The notes beneath the pieces are model-generated. The model was not told where the DNA came from and searched no databases. It worked only from the letters and a program-made list of their open reading frames with translations. From Pseudomonadota bacterium (GTDB lineage Bacteria; Pseudomonadota; Gammaproteobacteria; UBA6429; Thiohalophilaceae), in contig JAJDNN010000070.1 of NCBI GenBank assembly GCA_022340685.1, positions 1 through 47,826 of the forward strand: 47,826 bases of DNA, in the 5' to 3' direction. Positions 33,384-43,119 of this stretch are shown piece after piece (position 1 is the first letter of the stretch; each line of letters starts with the position of its first letter). The position numbers and the translations under genes are program-made.

Positions 33384-36089
33384 GTGTTCATGATAACACC
33401 GCCCGTACGGGATCCCCATGCCCAGCCGGTGTCGGCGGTGCTGGCGTTACTGCAAAGCGATCCGCATGGTCTTGCTGCAGACGAAGTAAAAATCCGCCTG
33501 CAAAAATATGGACCCAATGCCTTGCCAAAAACCCACGCGGACGGTGCGATAACGATTTTCTTGCGCCAGTTTGCCAGCCCATTGATTTATGTGCTGATGG
33601 CGGCTGCCTTGGTGTCGCTCCTGATCCGGGAGTGGTCCGATGCCGGTTTCATCACGGCCGTTCTTGTCATCAACGCAATCATTGGGATGCTACAAGAGTA
33701 TTCGGCACAGCGTGCCGCCGAAGCCCTGCAGGGCCTGGTGCGTACCAGCAGCCGGGTTCTGCGTGAGCGGGAGGACTATGAAATCGATGCGGAATCGCTG
33801 GTGCCGGGCGATATTGTTCTACTCGAATCCGGTGACCGTGTGCCGGCCGATCTACGTTTGCTGGACAACCGCGATCTGGAAATTGACGAATCCCTGCTGA
33901 CCGGTGAATCGCTACCGATAGACAAGCAGGCCGATGTGATTCTGCCGGAAGACACGCCACTGGCGGAACGGGTCAACATGGCTTTTGCCGGTACCCTTGT
34001 CGTGCGAGGTCGTTGCCACGGTGTTGTTGTGGCCACGGGTCTTGCCACCGAGCTGGGCCAAATCGCGGCGGATATTCTGGTTCGTCCGCCGACCAGGGCG
34101 CCGCTGATGGAACGCATGGAACGATTCACTCGGCGGGTGGCAATCATTGTTGGCGTCGCGACACTGGGTATGGCCTTGATGGCACTGCTTCGGGGTTTGC
34201 CCTTGCATGAAGTCTTTTTGCAAGCCGTGGCGCTGGCCGTTTCGGTCATCCCGGAAGGGTTGCCAGTCGCAATCACCGTGGCGCTGGCAATCAGTATGCG
34301 GCGAATGGCGCAACGAAATGTGATCATTCGTCGTCTGGTTGCGGTGGAGTCGTTAGGTTCATGCACCTTTATTGCCACGGATAAAACCGGCACCCTTACG
34401 CTCAACCGGTTGGCGGTACAACGCATCGTTATTCCGACAGAGGAAACCTGGCATGTCACGGGTGAAGGCACGGATCCAAAAGGGGAAATCGTCACACCGC
34501 GGGGCATACCGGATCCGGGGGAATATGCATTACTCCGGCGCATAGCAGAAGCAGCGGCACTGGCCAATGAAGGGTTCCTGGGTATGCGCAATGGCAGCTG
34601 GCGCTGGCACGGCGATGCGGTCGATGTTGCCGTGTTGATTCTTGCGCACCGGGCGGGTTTGGTGCGGGACGAACTCCTGAATCGCATGCCGTTACTTGCG
34701 ATGATCCCGTTTGAATCGGAACGGATGTTCATGGCCACCCTGCACACTGAGGGCGAGCACAAGCGGATCTATGTAAAAGGGGCCGTGGAACGAGTCCTGC
34801 CCATGTGCACTGAAGTGGCGGCGACCGGGGATGACAGGCCGATAGACCGTGTCCGCATGGAAGAACAGGCCCGTCAACTGGCCGTCAATGGATACCGGGT
34901 TATTGCACTTGCCAGCGGTGAAATCAGATCAGACGAAACGGAAGCCTTTAGTGAAGAACACCTGCATGGTCTGACGTTGCTGGCCTTCATCGGTATGATC
35001 GATCCCCTGCGTCCTGAAGCGCGGCAGGCCGTGGCCGCCTGCCGGGCGGCCGGGATCCAGGTGGCGATGGTGACCGGTGACCATCCGACCACGGCACTGG
35101 CTATTGCCCGTGAACTGAATCTGGTGCAGGGCGCAGAGCAGGTCGTGACCGGACCCGAGCTGGCTGCGGCCGGTTCCGAGGAACAACTGGATTATTTAAC
35201 GGCCCGGGCCCTCGTGTATGCACGGGTCGAGCCCCGCCAGAAACTGGACATCGTTCATTCCCTGCAACGGCAGGGTCATTTCGTGGCCGTCAGCGGTGAC
35301 GGTGCCAACGATGCCCCAGCCCTGCGTGCGGCACAGGTCGGCGTGGCGATGGGTGAGAGCGGCACCGATGTGGCGCGGGAAAGTGCCGATCTTATCATCA
35401 CCGACGACAACTTCTCTTCCATCGTCGCCGGTGTAGAAGAGGGACGCATTGCCTACGCGAACGTGCGCAAGGTCATCTTCCTGCTTATCTCCACCGGTGC
35501 AGCCGAACTGGTGCTGTTCAGTCTGGCGCTGTTCACCGGTTTACCATTGCCGTTGCTGGCGGTGCAGTTGCTGTGGCTCAATCTGGTGACCAACGGGATA
35601 CAGGACGTGGCACTGGCCTTTGAACCGGGCGAGGGTGATGAATTGCGTCGCCCGCCGCGAACCCCATCGGAACCCATCTTTGACCGTCTCATGGTCGAGC
35701 GAGTTATTCTCACTGCAACGGTTATGGGTGGCGTGGCCTTTGCCCTGTACACCTGGCTGCTTTCGCAAGGCTATACCATGGAGGAAGCCCGTAACGGCAC
35801 CCTGTTGCTCATGGTGCTGTTCGAGAATATTCACGTCTTCAACTGCCGCTCCGAGACGCGCTCGGTCTTCCGGCATAACCCGATGCGTAACCCTATCCTT
35901 CTGTTTGGCACTGCTGCCGCACAACTGGTGCATATCGGTGCCATGTATACACCCTGGCTCAGCGACGTGCTGGGTATCCAGCCCGTCTCGCCGCAACACT
36001 GGCTGGAGCTGCTGGGATTGGCCCTGACTATCCTGGTGGTAATGGAAATCCAGAAAAAGTTCTGGCAGCTGCGTCGGCGCAATTTGTAG
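33384..36089 (+). CDS. P2-type cation-transporting ATPase
   Basis: The approximately 901-residue membrane pump uses ATP to move a cation. The N-terminal cytosolic domain and transmembrane pair 1-2 precede the actuator motif ESLLTGESLPIDK. The phosphorylation site is DKTGTLTLN (Asp near 333) after PEGLPVAITVALAI in helix 4, the PEGLP typical of the Ca2+/P2A-like group. The hinge is SGDGANDAPALRAAQVGVAMG. Helix 6 carries LWLNLVTNGIQDVALAFEPGEGD. Substrate could be Ca2+, Mg2+ or another cation. The GTG at 33384 has AAGGA seven bases upstream; ATG 33390 and GTG 33360 are alternatives. It is convergent with mfd across 19 bases. Confidence 0.92.
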   Translation: MFMITPPVRDPHAQPVSAVLALLQSDPHGLAADEVKIRLQKYGPNALPKTHADGAITIFLRQFASPLIYVLMAAALVSLLIREWSDAGFITAVLVINAIIGMLQEYSAQRAAEALQGLVRTSSRVLREREDYEIDAESLVPGDIVLLESGDRVPADLRLLDNRDLEIDESLLTGESLPIDKQADVILPEDTPLAERVNMAFAGTLVVRGRCHGVVVATGLATELGQIAADILVRPPTRAPLMERMERFTRRVAIIVGVATLGMALMALLRGLPLHEVFLQAVALAVSVIPEGLPVAITVALAISMRRMAQRNVIIRRLVAVESLGSCTFIATDKTGTLTLNRLAVQRIVIPTEETWHVTGEGTDPKGEIVTPRGIPDPGEYALLRRIAEAAALANEGFLGMRNGSWRWHGDAVDVAVLILAHRAGLVRDELLNRMPLLAMIPFESERMFMATLHTEGEHKRIYVKGAVERVLPMCTEVAATGDDRPIDRVRMEEQARQLAVNGYRVIALASGEIRSDETEAFSEEHLHGLTLLAFIGMIDPLRPEARQAVAACRAAGIQVAMVTGDHPTTALAIARELNLVQGAEQVVTGPELAAAGSEEQLDYLTARALVYARVEPRQKLDIVHSLQRQGHFVAVSGDGANDAPALRAAQVGVAMGESGTDVARESADLIITDDNFSSIVAGVEEGRIAYANVRKVIFLLISTGAAELVLFSLALFTGLPLPLLAVQLLWLNLVTNGIQDVALAFEPGEGDELRRPPRTPSEPIFDRLMVERVILTATVMGGVAFALYTWLLSQGYTMEEARNGTLLLMVLFENIHVFNCRSETRSVFRHNPMRNPILLFGTAAAQLVHIGAMYTPWLSDVLGIQPVSPQHWLELLGLALTILVVMEIQKKFWQLRRRNL

Positions 36090-36108
36090 CCGTCTATTGA
36101 TACACGAC

Positions 36109-39100
36109 TCAGGCTGCTTCCTGGCTGCGTAAATCGTCGAGCAGGGTGTTAAGCAAATGCAGGCGCGAATCTGCATCGGGCAGGTCGCGGTGGATGCGCA
36201 GTTTGTCGTTACCGTCGAGGCGATAGATGTTGGGTTGAGTCTGGATGAGCTGGAAAATTCGGGTTGGGTCGATATCGGGCTTGTCATTGAAAATGAGGCG
36301 GCCGCCACTGGCGCTCATGTCGATCTTCTCGATGCCGAGCGGGGAAGCCTTGAGCTTGAGTTCGGCGATGCGGAACAGGGTTTTGACCGGCTCGGGCAAC
36401 AGACCGAAACGGTCGATCATCTCGACCTGCAGTTCATGCAATTCCTGTTTGTCGGCGGCGCTGGCAATCCGCTTGTACATGATCAGTCGTTCGTGCACAT
36501 CGGGCAGGTAGTCTTCGGGGATCAGGGCCGGCACATGCAGATCGATCTCGGTAGCATGGTGCAACGGGGCAGTGAGATCCGGTTCCTTGCCTTCCTTGAG
36601 ACTGTTCACTGCCCGCTCCAGTAATTCGGTGTACATGCTGTAGCCGATTTCCATGATCTGGCCACTCTGTTCCTCGCCCAGCAATTCGCCCGCACCGCGG
36701 ATTTCCATATCGTGAGTGGCCAGGGTGAAACCGGTGCCGAGGGATTCAATCGACTCGATGGCTTCGAGCCGCTTGCGGGCATCGGCAGTGAGGGTGTTGC
36801 GCGACGGAATTACCAGGTAGGCGTAGGCGCGGTGATGGGAACGCCCGACCCGACCGCGTAACTGGTAAAGCTGCGCCAGGCCGAACTTGTCGGCACGGTT
36901 CATAATAATGGTGTTGGCAGTCGGGATATCGATACCGGTTTCGATAATTGTGGTGCACACCAGGATGTTGAACCGCTGGTGATAGAAGTCGGACATCACC
37001 TGTTCCAGTTCGCGCTCTCGCATCTGGCCATGGGCGAAATGCACGGTAGCTTCCGGCACCAGCTCGGCGATCTTGCGTGCTTCCTTTTCGATGGTTTCCA
37101 CTTCGTTGTGCAGGAAGTAGACCTGGCCACCGCGGTGGATTTCACGCAGGCACGCTTCACGGATCAGCGCTGGCTTCTGTTCTGTGACGAATGTCTTGAT
37201 CGTCAGGCGTCTTGCCGGTGGCGTGGCGATGATCGACAGGTCACGCATGCCGGACATAGCCATGTTGAGGGTGCGGGGAATGGGTGTGGCGGTGAGGGTC
37301 AACACATCCACCTCGGCGCGCAGTGCCTTGAACTTTTCTTTCTGACGCACACCGAACCGGTGTTCCTCGTCGATGATCACCAGCCCGAGGTTGGCGTACT
37401 TGACGTCATCCTGCAGGAGCTTGTGGGTGCCGATGATGATGTCGACCTTACCGGCCTTGAGATCGGCCAGTACCTGGTTTTGTTCCTTTTTCGAAACGAA
37501 GCGCGACAGTGCCTCGATACGCACCGGCCAGTTGGCGAAGCGGTCACGAAAGTTTTCCAGGTGCTGTTGTGTTAACAGGGTAGTGGGCGCAAGCAGGGCA
37601 ACTTGCTTGCCGGCCTGCACCGCAATAAAGGCAGCGCGCATGGCTACCTCGGTCTTGCCGAAGCCGGCGTCGCCGCACACCAGGTGATCCATGGGTTTGT
37701 CGTCACGCATACCAGCCAGCACGTTGTCGATGGCGATCTGCTGGTCCGGCGTTTCCTCGAAGGGAAACTCGGCGGCGAAGGCGCGGTACGCAGCCTCGTC
37801 GACGTGGTACTGGAAACCGTGGCGCGCCTCGCGTGCGGCGTAGATGGCCAGCAGCTCGGCGGCCACGTCACGGACCCGTTCGGTGGCCTTGCGCTTGGCC
37901 TTTTCCCACTGGCCGCTGCCAAGCTTGTGCAACGGTGCGCTGTCCGGCGCGGCGCCGGTGTAACGGCTGATCAGGTGCAGCGCGCTGACCGGTACGTACA
38001 GCTTGTCGCCGCCGGCATATTCCAGGGTCAGAAATTCGGTGTCGATATCGCCCACATGCAGGGTTTGCAGGCCTAGATAGCGGCCCACGCCATAGTCTTC
38101 GTGGACGACGGGTGCGCCGAGGGTCAGCTCTGCCAGATTACGTATGATGGCGTCGGTGTCCCGTTCGGCACGCTTGCGGCGTCGGCGTTGCAGAACCTGC
38201 AGGCCAAATAGTTGAGGCTCGGCGATCACCGCCAATGGCGGTTCGGTTAGCAGTACGCCCTGTTCGAGCGGTGCGACGGTGATGCCAAGCTTTGTGTCGG
38301 CATCGAGAAAGGCAGTCCAGTTCTCGACCGGAGAAGGATGAATGTCGTGGCCACGCAGCAGATCCAGCAGGTATTCACGCCGGCCGGTCGTTTCGGCGGC
38401 GAACAGCACGCGACCCTTGAATTCGGTTAGAAAAGTTTCCAGGGCAGCGGTGGGGTTGGCGGCACGTACGTCGAGATTGAGGCTCGGTGGTGCCGCGGTT
38501 GCGAAATTGATGCCGTGCGCGGTTTCCAGCTCGAAGCGCTGGAACTGCACCCGAGGACGGGTCTTGAAGCTGGCAAAGGTCCCGGCTACGGGCACAAACA
38601 TCTCGATGGGCGGTAACAACGGTCGTTCCTGGTCGTAGCGCAGTTGTTCATAGCGCTCGCTGACTTCTTGCCAGAACACCCCGGCGGTGTGTTCAACCGA
38701 GTCGGTGGTAAAGATCAGGCTGCTTTCGGGTAAATAGTCGAACAGGGTCTGGGTCTGTTCATGAAACAGCGGCAAGTAGTACTCGATGCCGGCGGGTGCC
38801 ATGCCGTTGCTGACCTCACGGTAGAGCGCCGATTGCTGGGGATTGCCCTCGAAGCGGGCCCGCCAGCCCTGGCGGAAGCGGGCGATGCCGTCCTTGTCGA
38901 GCGGGAACTCGCGCGCCGGCAGTAACCGTACCTGCTCGACCGGCTCGATTGAGCGTTGCGATTCGGGATCGAAGGTGCGCATGGTTTCGATCTCATCGTC
39001 AAACAGCTCAATGCGGTAGGGCAGTGGGCTGCCCATCGGATAGAGATCAAGCAGGCTGCCGCGTACTGCGAATTCACCGTGTTCCATGACCGTCGCCACA

Positions 39101-39576
39101 CAGCGATACCCGCCCGCCTCCAGCCGTTGGCGCATCTCCTCAAGCTGGAGAGTCTGGCCGGTGTCCAGCAGCAGACTGTGGGTGTCGAGGTAGGATCGGG
39201 GCGCCAGGCGGTGCATAAGCGTCTGGACCGGTACCAACAGGATACCCTGTTCGAGTCGGGGCAGGCGGGCCAGCGCCGCGAGACGTTCGGAGATGATGTC
39301 CTGATGCGGGGAGAAGGCATCGTAGGGCAAGGTCTCCCAGTCGGGAAACGGTAATACGGGAAGCCTGGCCTCGCTTATGAAAAAATGCAAGGCATATTCA
39401 AGTAGTTGCGCCTCGTGGCTGTCACCAGTAACAATCAGAAGCGGACCGTCGTGCTGACGCGCAGCGCGAGTGATGGCCAGTGCCGCGCTGTTGCCGTACA
39501 GGTGGCCCCAATGACGCGTGTCGCCTGGAGTATCAGGCAGAACGGGGGCGAGGGGACTGGGACGCGACTGGGACAT
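36109..39576 (-). CDS. mfd: Transcription-repair coupling factor Mfd
   Basis: Mfd removes RNA polymerase stalled at DNA lesions and recruits UvrA. The 1155-residue protein has the N-terminal UvrB-like region (VTGDSHEAQLLEYAL, FPDWETLPYDAFSPHQDIIS) and a central RNA polymerase interacting domain (VVHEDYGVGRYLGLQTL). The RecG-like helicase shows CGDAGFGKTEVAMRAAF (Walker A), IIIGTHKLL, IDEEHRFGVRQKE, TATPIPRTL and the TRG-type region QLYQLRGRVGRS. The C-terminal TRCF domain follows. Length is normal. The 19-base gap to the ATPase gene is convergent. Confidence 0.98.
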   Translation of the reverse strand: MSQSRPSPLAPVLPDTPGDTRHWGHLYGNSAALAITRAARQHDGPLLIVTGDSHEAQLLEYALHFFISEARLPVLPFPDWETLPYDAFSPHQDIISERLAALARLPRLEQGILLVPVQTLMHRLAPRSYLDTHSLLLDTGQTLQLEEMRQRLEAGGYRCVATVMEHGEFAVRGSLLDLYPMGSPLPYRIELFDDEIETMRTFDPESQRSIEPVEQVRLLPAREFPLDKDGIARFRQGWRARFEGNPQQSALYREVSNGMAPAGIEYYLPLFHEQTQTLFDYLPESSLIFTTDSVEHTAGVFWQEVSERYEQLRYDQERPLLPPIEMFVPVAGTFASFKTRPRVQFQRFELETAHGINFATAAPPSLNLDVRAANPTAALETFLTEFKGRVLFAAETTGRREYLLDLLRGHDIHPSPVENWTAFLDADTKLGITVAPLEQGVLLTEPPLAVIAEPQLFGLQVLQRRRRKRAERDTDAIIRNLAELTLGAPVVHEDYGVGRYLGLQTLHVGDIDTEFLTLEYAGGDKLYVPVSALHLISRYTGAAPDSAPLHKLGSGQWEKAKRKATERVRDVAAELLAIYAAREARHGFQYHVDEAAYRAFAAEFPFEETPDQQIAIDNVLAGMRDDKPMDHLVCGDAGFGKTEVAMRAAFIAVQAGKQVALLAPTTLLTQQHLENFRDRFANWPVRIEALSRFVSKKEQNQVLADLKAGKVDIIIGTHKLLQDDVKYANLGLVIIDEEHRFGVRQKEKFKALRAEVDVLTLTATPIPRTLNMAMSGMRDLSIIATPPARRLTIKTFVTEQKPALIREACLREIHRGGQVYFLHNEVETIEKEARKIAELVPEATVHFAHGQMRERELEQVMSDFYHQRFNILVCTTIIETGIDIPTANTIIMNRADKFGLAQLYQLRGRVGRSHHRAYAYLVIPSRNTLTADARKRLEAIESIESLGTGFTLATHDMEIRGAGELLGEEQSGQIMEIGYSMYTELLERAVNSLKEGKEPDLTAPLHHATEIDLHVPALIPEDYLPDVHERLIMYKRIASAADKQELHELQVEMIDRFGLLPEPVKTLFRIAELKLKASPLGIEKIDMSASGGRLIFNDKPDIDPTRIFQLIQTQPNIYRLDGNDKLRIHRDLPDADSRLHLLNTLLDDLRSQEAA

Positions 39577-39704
39577 TAAAAATACGGCAACGGGTCATTC
39601 GACAGGGTGGCTATTCTACTATGGTATCGCGTCCGGGTGGTGAGTCAGGCGTGCGTGTCACCGGTAATGCTGAGTGGTTGCAAGATAGCCGATTTATGAC
39701 TGCG

Positions 39705-40220
39705 TCAGCGGATTTCCTCAATGGAAAACTGCTTGGACATCACGGTCGGGCGGATCACGGCATAACCTTGCTGCTGCCAGTGGACCAGCTCGGTAATGGC
39801 TGAGGGAACGACCTCGATGAAGTCCTGGAAGTCCTCAACCCGGTAATCATAATCCTGTGCGGCCAGACCACAGACCTTGAAGCTGACACCGAGGTCAGCG
39901 TAGTAACGCATGCGGTCCACGGCGTTCTTGTATTTGGTATAATTTTTCTTTGCCACGGTAACGATCTCGGTGCCATGAATAACCACCACGATGTTCATAA
40001 ACTCGGGGGCATAGCCGTAGGGTTCTTCACTGAGGGGATTGATCAGGGAGCGGATCCAGAATATGGCGGCATTGATTTTTTGTGGATCGTCCAGGTAGAA
40101 ATCGTACACCACTTTCGGTTCGGCATAGGGCGTTGTGACGTAGCGGGGGCCTTCAGCCGGGATGGCTGCAGATGTAGCCAGCAGGAACAACAGGACGGAA
40201 TTAAAAATCCGGTAGCGCAT
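39705..40220 (-). CDS. Exported DsrE-like protein
   Basis: The 171-residue precursor has a signal peptide (IFNSVLLFLLATSAAIPA, cleavage near IPAEG). A domain resembling DsrE/YchN sulfur-relay proteins follows, with IVVVIHGTEIVTVAKKNY near residues 76-93, RMRYYADLGVSFKVCGLA containing one Cys near residue 117, and VPSAITELVHWQQQGYAVIRP at the end. Most DsrE proteins are cytosolic; an exported one suggests a periplasmic role in sulfur or in a copper-like context. I infer the family from segment order only. It is downstream of mfd on the same strand by 128 bases but the 5' end faces an outer-membrane gene. Confidence 0.7.
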   Translation of the reverse strand: MRYRIFNSVLLFLLATSAAIPAEGPRYVTTPYAEPKVVYDFYLDDPQKINAAIFWIRSLINPLSEEPYGYAPEFMNIVVVIHGTEIVTVAKKNYTKYKNAVDRMRYYADLGVSFKVCGLAAQDYDYRVEDFQDFIEVVPSAITELVHWQQQGYAVIRPTVMSKQFSIEEIR

Positions 40221-40352
40221 CTTGTATCCCTCGCCGTCGAGGTCAACACGGATAGGCCAAGTATAGTTTGTGGCCGCGAGTTTGTATGCGCAGGGGGTAA
40301 CAATAAATAAACCGGCAAAATGTCGGTCTATTATTTTACCGGTAAGGCGCGA

Positions 40353-41099
40353 TCAGAATGTGACGTTAATGCCGGCGTAGGGGCCCTTGAAATCAAGCTT
40401 GCCGGTCGTGTCGTTCAGATCTTCGAGGTCAACGGACTGCGCCCGGTAGCCGGCTTCAACGCCGACATGCCACTTCGTGGTATAGGAAACCTTGGCGAAA
40501 AAGTCGGAAACGGTATTACCACTGTAACTGATATAGCTGCCTTCCACGCCCAGGTACAGACCTTTAAGGGGCGTGATGCCGAACATGCCATACAGGAGCG
40601 GGAGGGTTGCTGATGATGAATCACTGGATGAATCACCAAAGCTGTCGCTGATATTGTAATTCACCTCCAGCCGTTTGATATCCAGACCCAGGTCGAGATT
40701 CAACATTAACGTGTCGTCGAGCACTTCGTAGTACATTACCAGATCGGTCTGTTTGACGCTGGCGCTATTGGTTACTGTGCCAGTGAAGGTTTGGCCATTG
40801 AAAGTAAAACTGGTTGGCCCACTGCCTGATTGATCGATATTGGTTTGCATAAGACGGAAGTTAGGCAGAATCGGGATTGGATGTTCCAGGGTCACATAAA
40901 AATAATTCTGGCTTTCTTTTGACCAGTACAGTTCATCTTCCACATTAACCGCCTGGGGATCACCTGTCTTTTTAACCGAACCACTTGGCGTCGGTTGCCA
41001 GATTCCGGCGCCGACGGAAAGACCCAGGGTCGATGCCGCAGCGAACCCGGAAAATCCGAGCAAGGCGGTGAGCAAGGTAATCTGACCTGATTTTAACAT
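40353..41099 (-). CDS. TIGR04219-type outer-membrane beta-barrel protein
   Basis: The 248-residue precursor starts at 41099 with a signal peptide (MLKSGQITLLTALLGFSGFAAA). The mature part begins STLGLSVGAGIWQPTPSG and contains alternating strands with aromatic girdle residues. It ends in YAGINVTF, a C-terminal Phe as needed for BAM recognition. Layout and length match the TIGR04219 outer-membrane family, common in sulfur-oxidising and marine Gammaproteobacteria. The substrate, if any, is unknown. A longer start at 41144 would spoil the signal peptide. It stands alone between two other minus-strand genes. Confidence 0.85.
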   Translation of the reverse strand: MLKSGQITLLTALLGFSGFAAASTLGLSVGAGIWQPTPSGSVKKTGDPQAVNVEDELYWSKESQNYFYVTLEHPIPILPNFRLMQTNIDQSGSGPTSFTFNGQTFTGTVTNSASVKQTDLVMYYEVLDDTLMLNLDLGLDIKRLEVNYNISDSFGDSSSDSSSATLPLLYGMFGITPLKGLYLGVEGSYISYSGNTVSDFFAKVSYTTKWHVGVEAGYRAQSVDLEDLNDTTGKLDFKGPYAGINVTF

Positions 41100-41204
41100 G
41101 GGCTGTTTTCCAGAAGTGATGAATTTATAACTTATCGGCAACACAGGATTTAGACTGAATGGTTCAGACGCAAAACGACGTGATCCAGATCACGGTTATG
41201 ACAG

Positions 41205-41714
41205 TTACCGGCGCAGTGTCAAGGTATTGCCTTTCTGGCTGAATTCGACGTGTTTGAGGAACGACATGCCGAGCAGGACATCATCGCCCGACATATTGGG
41301 ATTGATAGAGGCGGACACATCTTGCAGGGTGAGATTACCGAGGGTAACCGAACCCAGTCGGGTAGCATAATTGATAACCTGGCCATTGGCAGTCTGGTAC
41401 ACCACGGGTCGGCCGCGTTTCAGTCCAAGACGCTGCGCGGTGGACTGGGGGATGGAGATATCGCTGGCGCCAGTATCCAGCATGAACACCACGGGCTGCT
41501 GGTTGATCAGTCCGGAGGCTACATAGTGGCCGTACTTGTTGCGCACCAGCACGACTTCCTGGGCTTTGCCTACCATGCGTTGTGCCAGGTTCTGGTTCGG
41601 GTTGTATTGCCTGTCGAGCACCTTACTGAAAAACAGGGTGAGCAGGCCCAGCAGTACCAGCCACATGAGCCAGAACATGTTGCGACCGAATTTGCGCTGC
41701 TGGCGTTCGCTCAT
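41205..41714 (-). CDS. Membrane-anchored retropepsin-like aspartic protease
   Basis: The 169-residue protein has an N-terminal transmembrane anchor (FWLMWLVLLGLLTLFF, residues 14-29). A single retropepsin domain follows, with the catalytic Asp80 in FMLDTGASDISIP. A flap-like strand and DVLLGMSFLKHV near the end match the clan-AA TIGR02281 family. Only one Asp-Thr-Gly is present, so the active enzyme would be a dimer, as in retroviral proteases. The substrate is unknown. Its start overlaps the stop of aguB by 4 bases, which implies one transcript. Confidence 0.9.
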   Translation of the reverse strand: MSERQQRKFGRNMFWLMWLVLLGLLTLFFSKVLDRQYNPNQNLAQRMVGKAQEVVLVRNKYGHYVASGLINQQPVVFMLDTGASDISIPQSTAQRLGLKRGRPVVYQTANGQVINYATRLGSVTLGNLTLQDVSASINPNMSGDDVLLGMSFLKHVEFSQKGNTLTLRR

Positions 41715-42607
41715 TGGTCCGTTTCGTCCCGGTAACGAAGTGTTAAATCGTCATAGGCATCGATGCGCCGGTCACGCAGGAAGGGCCAGATACGCCGTAC
41801 CGTTTCGCTGCGCTGAAGATCCAGCGTGGCAATCACTACTTCATCTTCATCCATACTGGCTTCGGCCAGCAGTTCACCCTGCGGCCCGGCAATGAAACTC
41901 GAACCCCAGAACCGGATTGTGGAAGACTGATCAGGGGCATGCTCGGTGCCGGTCCGGTTGCAGCATAAAAGCGGGATGCCGTTGGCGACGGCATGGGCGC
42001 GCTGCACGATTTGCCAGGCGTCTTTCTGTCGTTGCTGTTCCGCGCTGTCGTCGGCAGGGTCCCAGCCGATCGCGGTGGGGAACAGCAAAAGCTCGGCACC
42101 GGCCAGCGCCATCAGGCGGGCGGCTTCGGGAAACCACTGGTCCCAGCAGACCAGTACACCGAGTTTACCCAGCGAGGTCTGGATTGGCGTAAAGCCGAGA
42201 TCACCGGGTGTGAAGTAGAATTTTTCGTAATAGCCGGGATCGTCCGGGATATGCATCTTGCGATACCGGCCAGCCAGGGAACCATCGGCGTCAATGACGA
42301 CCGCGGTGTTGTGATACAGGCCGGCACTGCGTTTCTCAAACAGGGATGCCACGATAACCACTTGCAGTTCCGCCGCAAGTTCAGCTAGCAGTTTGCTCGT
42401 TGGACCAGGCAGCAATTCGGCCAGTTCGAAGTGCGCGGGATTTTCCGTCTGACAGAAATAAAGCGAGTTATGCAATTCCTGTAACAATACCAGTCGGGCA
42501 CCCCGGGCGTGGGCGTCCCGGATGCCTGACAGGACTCGTTCGATATTGGTGGCAGGGTCATCGGTACAGACGTGCTGGACGAGGGCAACTTTCAGTGCAG
42601 AGGACAT
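41711..42607 (-). CDS. aguB: N-carbamoylputrescine amidase
   Basis: AguB hydrolyses N-carbamoylputrescine to putrescine, CO2 and ammonia. The 298-residue nitrilase-family protein has the catalytic triad Glu44 (LLQELHN), Lys117 (YRKMHIPDD) and Cys154 (VCWDQWFPEAAR). The sequences LHNSLYFCQTE, DDPGYYEKFYFTPGD and AIGWDPADD are characteristic of AguB. The ATG at 42607 gives a normal N-terminus (MSSALKVALVQ); longer starts lie in the intergenic region. Its partner aguA is 0.5 kb away beyond a divergent lipoprotein gene, so the two pathway genes are close but not contiguous. Confidence 0.95.
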   Translation of the reverse strand: MSSALKVALVQHVCTDDPATNIERVLSGIRDAHARGARLVLLQELHNSLYFCQTENPAHFELAELLPGPTSKLLAELAAELQVVIVASLFEKRSAGLYHNTAVVIDADGSLAGRYRKMHIPDDPGYYEKFYFTPGDLGFTPIQTSLGKLGVLVCWDQWFPEAARLMALAGAELLLFPTAIGWDPADDSAEQQRQKDAWQIVQRAHAVANGIPLLCCNRTGTEHAPDQSSTIRFWGSSFIAGPQGELLAEASMDEDEVVIATLDLQRSETVRRIWPFLRDRRIDAYDDLTLRYRDETDQ

Positions 42608-42689
42608 GACGGCATGCTTTGATGAATGGATATTGGAAACGATGATTATAACCGGATTTTCTGCCTGCCGGACGGCATGCGGGATGGAG

Positions 42690-42695
42690 TATACT
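42690..42695 (+). promoter_or_regulatory. Likely -10 box of the lipoprotein gene
   Basis: TATACT at 42690-42695 matches the -10 consensus at five of six bases and lies 34 bases before the GTG at 42730, with AAGGAAGGG just upstream of the start. No good -35 is visible. Confidence 0.4.
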
Positions 42696-42729
42696 GTCCG
42701 CACTCTGAACGACCCAAAAGGAAGGGACC

Positions 42730-43119
42730 GTGAAAACCATTGCCGTCAACCTGATGTTTGCCTTGTTGCTGGTTTTGCCGGGCTGTGCCAGCGTGGATAT
42801 CAATCACAAATTCAATGACGCCACGTTCCGTTATGAGCGGGCACTGCGCTGGGGTAATCCGCAGCAGGCAACCATGTTCCAGAAGCACCCAGAAAAATTC
42901 AGCGACAAGCAACTACAGCAATTCAAGCGGATCAAAATCACCGCCTACAATCTTGTTGACTCGGTCAAGTCAGGCAACCAGGTCAAACAGACGGTAGAAA
43001 TCCAGTATTACCGTGACGATGAAGTGGTCGTGCATACCCTGATGGATCATCAGCTGTGGGAATATGACACTGATACCGGCAATTGGTATCTGATGACACC
43101 GATCCCGACCTTCAAATAG
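42730..43119 (+). CDS. Putative outer-membrane lipoprotein, unknown function
   Basis: The 129-residue protein starts at GTG with a strong ribosome-binding site. A lipoprotein signal (FALLLVLPGCASVD) places the lipid-modified Cys at residue 19. Residue +2 is Ala, so outer-membrane sorting is likely. The mature part is mostly polar, with FNDATFRYERALRWGN and VEIQYYRDDEVVVHTLMDHQLWEYD. I do not recognise the family. The gene sits between aguB and aguA, divergent from the first and convergent with the second by 8 bases, so its role in polyamine metabolism is not implied. Confidence 0.8.
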   Translation: MKTIAVNLMFALLLVLPGCASVDINHKFNDATFRYERALRWGNPQQATMFQKHPEKFSDKQLQQFKRIKITAYNLVDSVKSGNQVKQTVEIQYYRDDEVVVHTLMDHQLWEYDTDTGNWYLMTPIPTFK

